Assembly (NCBI RefSeq): GCF_019343475.1
Contig: NZ_CP072453.1
Coordinates: forward strand, 806,001-870,000
Origin: Providencia sp. R33
GTDB lineage: Bacteria; Pseudomonadota; Gammaproteobacteria; Enterobacterales; Enterobacteriaceae
DNA length: 64,000 bases
Direction: 5' to 3'
A program made the translations under genes and the position numbers. This document shows, one piece after another, positions 59,414 to 64,000 of the stretch; the stretch's first letter is position 1; each line of letters starts with the position of its first letter. Below the pieces are notes generated by a model, which searched no databases, had not been told where the DNA came from, and was given only the letters and a program-made list of their open reading frames with translations.

Positions 59414-60313
59414 ATGTCTCATTCTCAAAGTGGTATTTTGAAAGAACACAGTCGTTTCGGTATTTTTATTGAAGCATTGGTGCAAGAAGGTTCGCTGGAT
59501 GAAGTGAAAGCAGGTTGCAAAAACTTTGTCGATGCTTTAACAAAATTACAGGCACAATACCCTGATGATCGTCTCGGTGCAGTAATTGCGTTTGGTTCTG
59601 ATACATGGAAGCAAATGGGGCGTGCAGACAGTGCACCTGAATTAAAGCCGTTTCGAGCACTAGGTAAAGGGTTAGCACCTGCAACTCAGCGCGATATGTT
59701 CATTCATATTCAGTCCTTACGCCATGATATTAACTTTTCATTAGCGCAAGCGGCACTAAAAGCATTCGGTAAGTCCATCAATGTCGTTGAAGAAATTCAT
59801 GGTTTCCGCTGGGTTGAAGACCGCGATTTAAGTGGCTTTATCGATGGTACTGAAAACCCGCAAGGGGAAGAGATTGCCGAAGTTACCTTGATTGAAGAAG
59901 GGAACGATAAAGGCGGAAGCTACGTTTTAGTACAACGTTATGAGCATGATTTAAGAAAGTGGGATCGTTTTTCTGAACATGAACAAGAAAAAATGATTGG
60001 CCGCACGAAGAAAGACAGTGTCGAACTGGATGAAGATGCGCGAAACGCGACTTCCCACGTTTCACGGGTAGTAATTGAAGAAGACGGTGAAGAGCTTGCT
60101 GTGATGCGCCACAGCTTGCCATATGGCACAGCAAGCGGTAAACACGGGTTATTTTTCATCGCCTATTGTGCAAGATTACACAATATTGAACAGCAACTGT
60201 TAAGCATGTTCGGTGAAAAAGACGGTAAACATGATGACCTGCTACGCATGACTAAAGCGGTTTCTGGTAGCTATTACTACGCGCCTTCTATTGAAACTTT
60301 GCTTGCGCTATAG
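59414..60313 (+). CDS. yfeX: Dyp-type haem peroxidase YfeX
   Basis: Cytoplasmic dye-decolorising-type peroxidase; an iron-release role from haem was proposed and disputed. 299 residues. The distal motif GFIDGTENPQG contains the catalytic Asp; the proximal His is in the NATSHVSRV region and a conserved Arg in MRHSLPYG. A weak hairpin (GCCGC/GCGGC) follows the stop. Confidence 0.95.
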   Translation: MSHSQSGILKEHSRFGIFIEALVQEGSLDEVKAGCKNFVDALTKLQAQYPDDRLGAVIAFGSDTWKQMGRADSAPELKPFRALGKGLAPATQRDMFIHIQSLRHDINFSLAQAALKAFGKSINVVEEIHGFRWVEDRDLSGFIDGTENPQGEEIAEVTLIEEGNDKGGSYVLVQRYEHDLRKWDRFSEHEQEKMIGRTKKDSVELDEDARNATSHVSRVVIEEDGEELAVMRHSLPYGTASGKHGLFFIAYCARLHNIEQQLLSMFGEKDGKHDDLLRMTKAVSGSYYYAPSIETLLAL

Positions 60314-60549
60314 ATGACTCCTTGCCGCACGGATGCGGCGATTTCCTTTTCTTTAGTTTTACTTCCAATTGAACAGTGTTCATGTATTTAGCTATTTGAT
60401 AGTTAATGAAATTCTAGTGCTTATTTCCTCTATTTCTTTGTTATTCCAATTTGATATATAAAAACTTGATTGATAACTACCCAGTTATAACCAAAACCGC
60501 TACAGTGGAGCCATACAGATATTTTGGTTTAGTGACGAATGGGAATGAC

Positions 60550-61572
60550 ATGAAAACAACTTTTTTTAAGAAAACGGCTTTAGCCAGCTTAGCGACTGTG
60601 TCTTTATTAGGTAGCCCGCATTTATTCGCTGCTGAACTGCTTAACAGTTCATATGATATTGCTCGTGAATTATTTGTGGCGCTGAATCCAACGTTTGAAA
60701 AACAGTGGAATGAGGCACATCCCGATGACAAATTAACCATCAAGCAATCTCATGCAGGGTCATCAAAGCAAGCCTTGGCGATTTTGCAGGGGTTAAGAGC
60801 AGATGTGGTGACCTATAACCAAGTGACTGATGTGCAAATTTTGCATGATAAAGGTAATTTGATCCCCGCAGATTGGCAGGCACGCTTACCGAATAATAGT
60901 TCACCTTATTATTCCACGATGGCTTTTTTAGTGCGAAAAGATAACCCGAAAGGGATCAAAACGTGGGATGACCTTGTTCGTAGCGATGTGAAATTGATTT
61001 TTCCAAATCCAAAGACATCTGGTAATGGCCGTTATACCTATCTTGCCGCTTGGGGTGCATTTAACCAAGAAAACAAAGGCGATACCGCGAAAACACGCGA
61101 GCAAATGAAGCAGTTTCTTAAAAATGTGGAAGTGTTTGATACAGGCGGTCGTGGTGCGACAACCTCATTTATCGAGCGCGGCCTTGGGGATGTACTGATA
61201 AGTTTTGAGTCAGAAGTGAACAATATTCGTTCACAATACGGTGAATCCGATTACGAAGTCATTGTCCCGCCAGTGGATATTTTGGCCGAGTTCCCTGTGG
61301 CTTGGGTGGACAAGAATGTACAGAAAAATGGTACTGAAGACGTTGCGAAAGCTTATTTAAATTATTTATATAGCCCGCAAGCACAGGAAATTATTACTAA
61401 CTTTAATTACCGTGTGAATGACAAAGCGGTGATGGAAGCGAACAAAAGTAAATTCCCAGAAACGAAATTATTTACTGTTGAATCCCAATTTGAGAGCTGG
61501 CCAAAAGTGATGGATGTGCATTTCTCAACGGGAGGGGAGTTTGATGAACTAATGGCACAAGGGCGCCGTTAA
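60550..61572 (+). CDS. cysP: Thiosulfate/sulfate-binding protein CysP
   Basis: Periplasmic receptor of the sulfate/thiosulfate ABC importer. 340 residues from the ATG at 60550 (MKTTFFKKTA), which gives a signal peptide ending LFAA; a frame-open start at 60451 is rejected. Binding-protein motifs: LNSSYDIARELF, AGSSKQALAILQG, NPKTSGNGRYTYLAAWG. The stop overlaps the cysT start. The 236-base gap before it should hold a CysB-controlled promoter, but no site could be assigned by eye. Confidence 0.95.
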   Translation: MKTTFFKKTALASLATVSLLGSPHLFAAELLNSSYDIARELFVALNPTFEKQWNEAHPDDKLTIKQSHAGSSKQALAILQGLRADVVTYNQVTDVQILHDKGNLIPADWQARLPNNSSPYYSTMAFLVRKDNPKGIKTWDDLVRSDVKLIFPNPKTSGNGRYTYLAAWGAFNQENKGDTAKTREQMKQFLKNVEVFDTGGRGATTSFIERGLGDVLISFESEVNNIRSQYGESDYEVIVPPVDILAEFPVAWVDKNVQKNGTEDVAKAYLNYLYSPQAQEIITNFNYRVNDKAVMEANKSKFPETKLFTVESQFESWPKVMDVHFSTGGEFDELMAQGRR

Positions 61573-62402
61573 TGAATCGGTCTGGAAAGCGTTTTTTGCC
61601 GGGCTTTGGCCTGACGCTAGGTAGCAGCTTGTTTTATACCTGTTTGATTTTGTTGCTACCTATGAGTGCGTTAGTGATCCAATTGTCGGAAATGACATGG
61701 CAACAATATTGGGCAGTGATTAGCTACCCGCAAGTGGTTGCGGCTTATAAAGTGACATTGTTGTCTGCTTTAGTGGCAAGCTTATTTAATGCGGTATTTG
61801 GTATGTTATTGGCATGGATCTTAACGCGCTATCGCTTTCCAGGCAGAACATTACTAGACGGTTTAGTGGATTTGCCCTTTGCATTGCCAACGGCAGTTGC
61901 TGGGTTAACACTGGCGACCTTATTTGCGACATCAGGTTGGTATGGTCAATACCTTCATCAGTTTGATATCAAAGTGGTGAATACTTGGCTAGGCATTGCC
62001 GTTGCAATGGCATTTACCAGTATCCCTTTTGTGGTACGCACTGTTCAGCCTGTCTTGGAAGAACTGGGGCCAGAATACGAAGAAGCAGCACAAACGTTGG
62101 GCGCAAGTCGCTGGCAAACTTTTCGCCGTGTGATCATGCCTGAGCTTTCCCCTGCATTGCTAGCGGGAACTGTTTTGTCATTCACACGCAGTCTCGGTGA
62201 GTTTGGTGCAATAATCTTTATCGCAGGAAATATTGCTTGGCAAACTGAAGTGGTTTCTTTAATGATTTTCAGTCAGTTACAGCAATTTGATTACCCTGCG
62301 GCAAGTGCGGTTGCATCGGTTATTTTAGCTGTCTCGCTACTGTTGTTATTCAGTGTCAATTTAGTACAAAGCCGCTTTGGTAAGCGATTGGGGGGCAAAT
62401 AA
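61572..62402 (+). CDS. cysT: Sulfate/thiosulfate permease CysT (CysU)
   Basis: Inner-membrane channel subunit paired with CysW. 276 residues, six membrane segments, with the ATPase-contact EAA motif (EEAAQTLGASRWQTFRRVI). It starts on the last base of cysP (ATGA-type overlap) and its stop overlaps cysW in the same way. Confidence 0.96.
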   Translation: MNRSGKRFLPGFGLTLGSSLFYTCLILLLPMSALVIQLSEMTWQQYWAVISYPQVVAAYKVTLLSALVASLFNAVFGMLLAWILTRYRFPGRTLLDGLVDLPFALPTAVAGLTLATLFATSGWYGQYLHQFDIKVVNTWLGIAVAMAFTSIPFVVRTVQPVLEELGPEYEEAAQTLGASRWQTFRRVIMPELSPALLAGTVLSFTRSLGEFGAIIFIAGNIAWQTEVVSLMIFSQLQQFDYPAASAVASVILAVSLLLLFSVNLVQSRFGKRLGGK

Positions 62403-63262
62403 TGGCTCAAATCACTCCGTTACAAACTGCCCAGCGGTCACCGATTAATTGGGGGAAATGGCTTCTCATTGCGGCAGGTATTTTCTTTGCCATCTTGTTG
62501 TTAGTGATCCCAATTATTTGGATTTTTATTACGGCTTTTCAAAAAGGGTTAGGGGAAGTTCTGCTTAATTTATCTAACCCAGATATGCTGCATGCGATTG
62601 GATTAACAGTATTAATTGCGTTGATTACGGTTCCTGTTAATTTGATATTTGGCACGATGATGGCGTGGTTAGTGACGCGCTTCCAGTTCCCAGGGCGGCA
62701 GTTATTACTCACATTAGTTGACATTCCTTTTGCAGTTTCACCGGTGGTGGCAGGGTTGTTATACCTGCTGTTTTATGGCTCAAACAGTTGGCTTGGTGGG
62801 TGGCTTGAAGGTTTTGATATCCAATTAATGTTTTCATGGCCAGGAATGGCATTAGTCACCATATTTGTGACTTGCCCATTTGTGGTGCGTGAGTTGGTAC
62901 CATTGATGTTAAGCCAAGGTAGCCAAGAAGATGAAGCCGCAGTATTACTTGGCGCATCAGGTTGGAAAATGTTTTGGCGCGTTACATTACCGAATATTCG
63001 CTGGGCGCTGTTATACGGCGTTGTATTGACCAATGCGCGGGCAATTGGCGAGTTTGGTGCGGTATCGGTCGTTTCAGGCGCTATCCGTGGTGAAACCTAC
63101 ACATTGCCGTTACAAGTTGAATTATTGCATCAAGATTACAACACGGTCGGTGCATTTACCGCTGCGGCTATTCTTGCGTTAATGGCCATTATTACGTTAA
63201 TTCTTAAAAGCGCATTACAGTGGCATTTAAGTCGTCAGCAGTCTGAATCAGGAGTCCATTAA
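62402..63262 (+). CDS. cysW: Sulfate/thiosulfate permease CysW
   Basis: Second channel subunit of the importer. 286 residues, six membrane segments and an EAA motif (DEAAVLLGASGWKMFWRVT). One-base overlap with cysT; cysA starts two bases after its stop. Confidence 0.96.
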   Translation: MAQITPLQTAQRSPINWGKWLLIAAGIFFAILLLVIPIIWIFITAFQKGLGEVLLNLSNPDMLHAIGLTVLIALITVPVNLIFGTMMAWLVTRFQFPGRQLLLTLVDIPFAVSPVVAGLLYLLFYGSNSWLGGWLEGFDIQLMFSWPGMALVTIFVTCPFVVRELVPLMLSQGSQEDEAAVLLGASGWKMFWRVTLPNIRWALLYGVVLTNARAIGEFGAVSVVSGAIRGETYTLPLQVELLHQDYNTVGAFTAAAILALMAIITLILKSALQWHLSRQQSESGVH

Positions 63263-63264
63263 AC

Positions 63265-64000
63265 ATGAGTATTGAAATTGAAAAAATCGGTAAGTTCTTT
63301 GGGAAAACCCAAGTACTCAACGATATTTCACTGGATATTGCATCGGGTGAAATGGTGGCCTTATTAGGCCCTTCAGGTTCAGGAAAAACCACCTTATTAC
63401 GAATTATTGCAGGGCTTGAGCAGCAAAGTGGAGGCATATTGCGTTTTCACGGGCAAGATGTGAGCCAAGTTCACGCGAAAGACAGGCATGTTGGTTTTGT
63501 TTTCCAGCACTACGCATTATTTCGCCATATGACGGTATTCGATAATGTGGCGTTCGGCTTAACGGTGTTACCACGTAAGCAGAGGCCATCATCCCAAGCG
63601 ATTAAGCAAAAGGTGATGCAGTTGCTGGAGATGGTGCAATTAGCCCACTTAGCTTCGCGTTTTCCTGCGCAACTTTCAGGGGGACAAAAACAGCGTGTTG
63701 CGTTAGCGCGAGCACTTGCCGTTGACCCGCAAATTTTACTGTTAGATGAGCCCTTTGGTGCGTTAGATGCACAGGTGCGTATCGAACTACGTCGTTGGTT
63801 ACGCCAATTGCATGATGAGCTTAAATTTACTAGCGTGTTTGTGACACACGACCAAGAAGAAGCGATGGAAGTTGCGGATAGAATTGTGGTCATGAGTCAA
63901 GGGCGTATTGAGCAGGTCGGTACACCAAATGATATTTGGCAGCGACCAGAAACCCGCTTTGTATTGGAGTTTATGGGTGAAGTTAACCAAATTTCCGCAC
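63265..64000 (+). CDS. cysA: Sulfate/thiosulfate importer ATPase CysA (cut by window end)
   Basis: ATP-binding subunit that powers CysTW. The first 245 codons are present, starting MSIEIEKIGKFFG after GGAG. The nucleotide domain is complete: Walker A GPSGSGKT, Q-loop VFQHYALF, signature LSGGQKQRVALARAL, Walker B ILLLDEPFGALD and the switch His in FVTHDQEEAME. The C-terminal regulatory domain lies beyond the window. Confidence 0.97.
   Translation, partial: MSIEIEKIGKFFGKTQVLNDISLDIASGEMVALLGPSGSGKTTLLRIIAGLEQQSGGILRFHGQDVSQVHAKDRHVGFVFQHYALFRHMTVFDNVAFGLTVLPRKQRPSSQAIKQKVMQLLEMVQLAHLASRFPAQLSGGQKQRVALARALAVDPQILLLDEPFGALDAQVRIELRRWLRQLHDELKFTSVFVTHDQEEAMEVADRIVVMSQGRIEQVGTPNDIWQRPETRFVLEFMGEVNQISA

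Overview
The window is chromosomal DNA of an AT-rich enterobacterium. Gene order matches a block of the Escherichia coli/Yersinia backbone (cysPTWA, yfeX, yfeY, ypeA, hemF, then der, bamB, yfgM, hisS, ispG, rodZ, rlmN, ndk, pbpC, yfhM, sseB, pepB, the isc operon, trmJ, suhB, then glyA, hmp, glnB, glrR, qseG, glrK, glmY). Protein sequences, the glutamine-dependent NadE beside glnB and the style of intergenic repeats point to the Morganellaceae, most likely Providencia. The genus is an inference from remembered sequences, not a database result.

Layout. 1-2.7 kb: the start of a uhp operon for sugar-phosphate sensing (uhpA, partial uhpB) and a solitary SAM-dependent methyltransferase, all on the minus strand. 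3.0-3.5 kb: an unannotated-looking gap that holds a complete regulatory module, namely three GlrR boxes, overlapping sigma54 and sigma70 promoters, and the small RNA GlmY. 3.9-9.5 kb: glrK-qseG-glrR, then nadE-glnB. 9.7-12.7 kb: hmp and glyA, divergent, with NsrR-like and PurR-like operators. 12.7-26.8 kb: an accessory block between glyA and suhB with an HcaT-like permease, a five-gene chaperone-usher fimbrial operon, and a sugar-acid cluster (TRAP transporter, tagaturonate reductase, LgoR-like regulator, zinc dehydrogenase) that reads as an L-galactonate pathway. 26.8-35.2 kb: suhB, trmJ and the iron-sulfur assembly operon iscRSUA-hscBA-fdx-iscX. 35.3-55.5 kb: housekeeping genes from pepB to rluF. 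55.7-64 kb: an M4 metalloprotease, hemF, ypeA, yfeY, yfeX and the sulfate/thiosulfate importer cysPTWA, cut by the window end.

How the parts work together. GlrK/GlrR should activate glmY through sigma54, and GlmY in turn protects GlmZ and so raises GlmS and cell-wall amino-sugar supply. GlnB and the glutamine-hydrolysing NadE sit 12 bases apart, tying NAD synthesis to nitrogen status. IscR should repress its own operon through two adjacent boxes.

The least ordinary features are: five near-identical 129-bp palindromic repeats inserted between fdx and iscX; a related repeat downstream of glmY whose stem arms covary with them; a 209-bp iscU-iscA gap with a terminator-like hairpin; and the L-galactonate-like cluster that uses a TRAP transporter. 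No tRNA, rRNA, CRISPR array, prophage or intact insertion sequence was seen.
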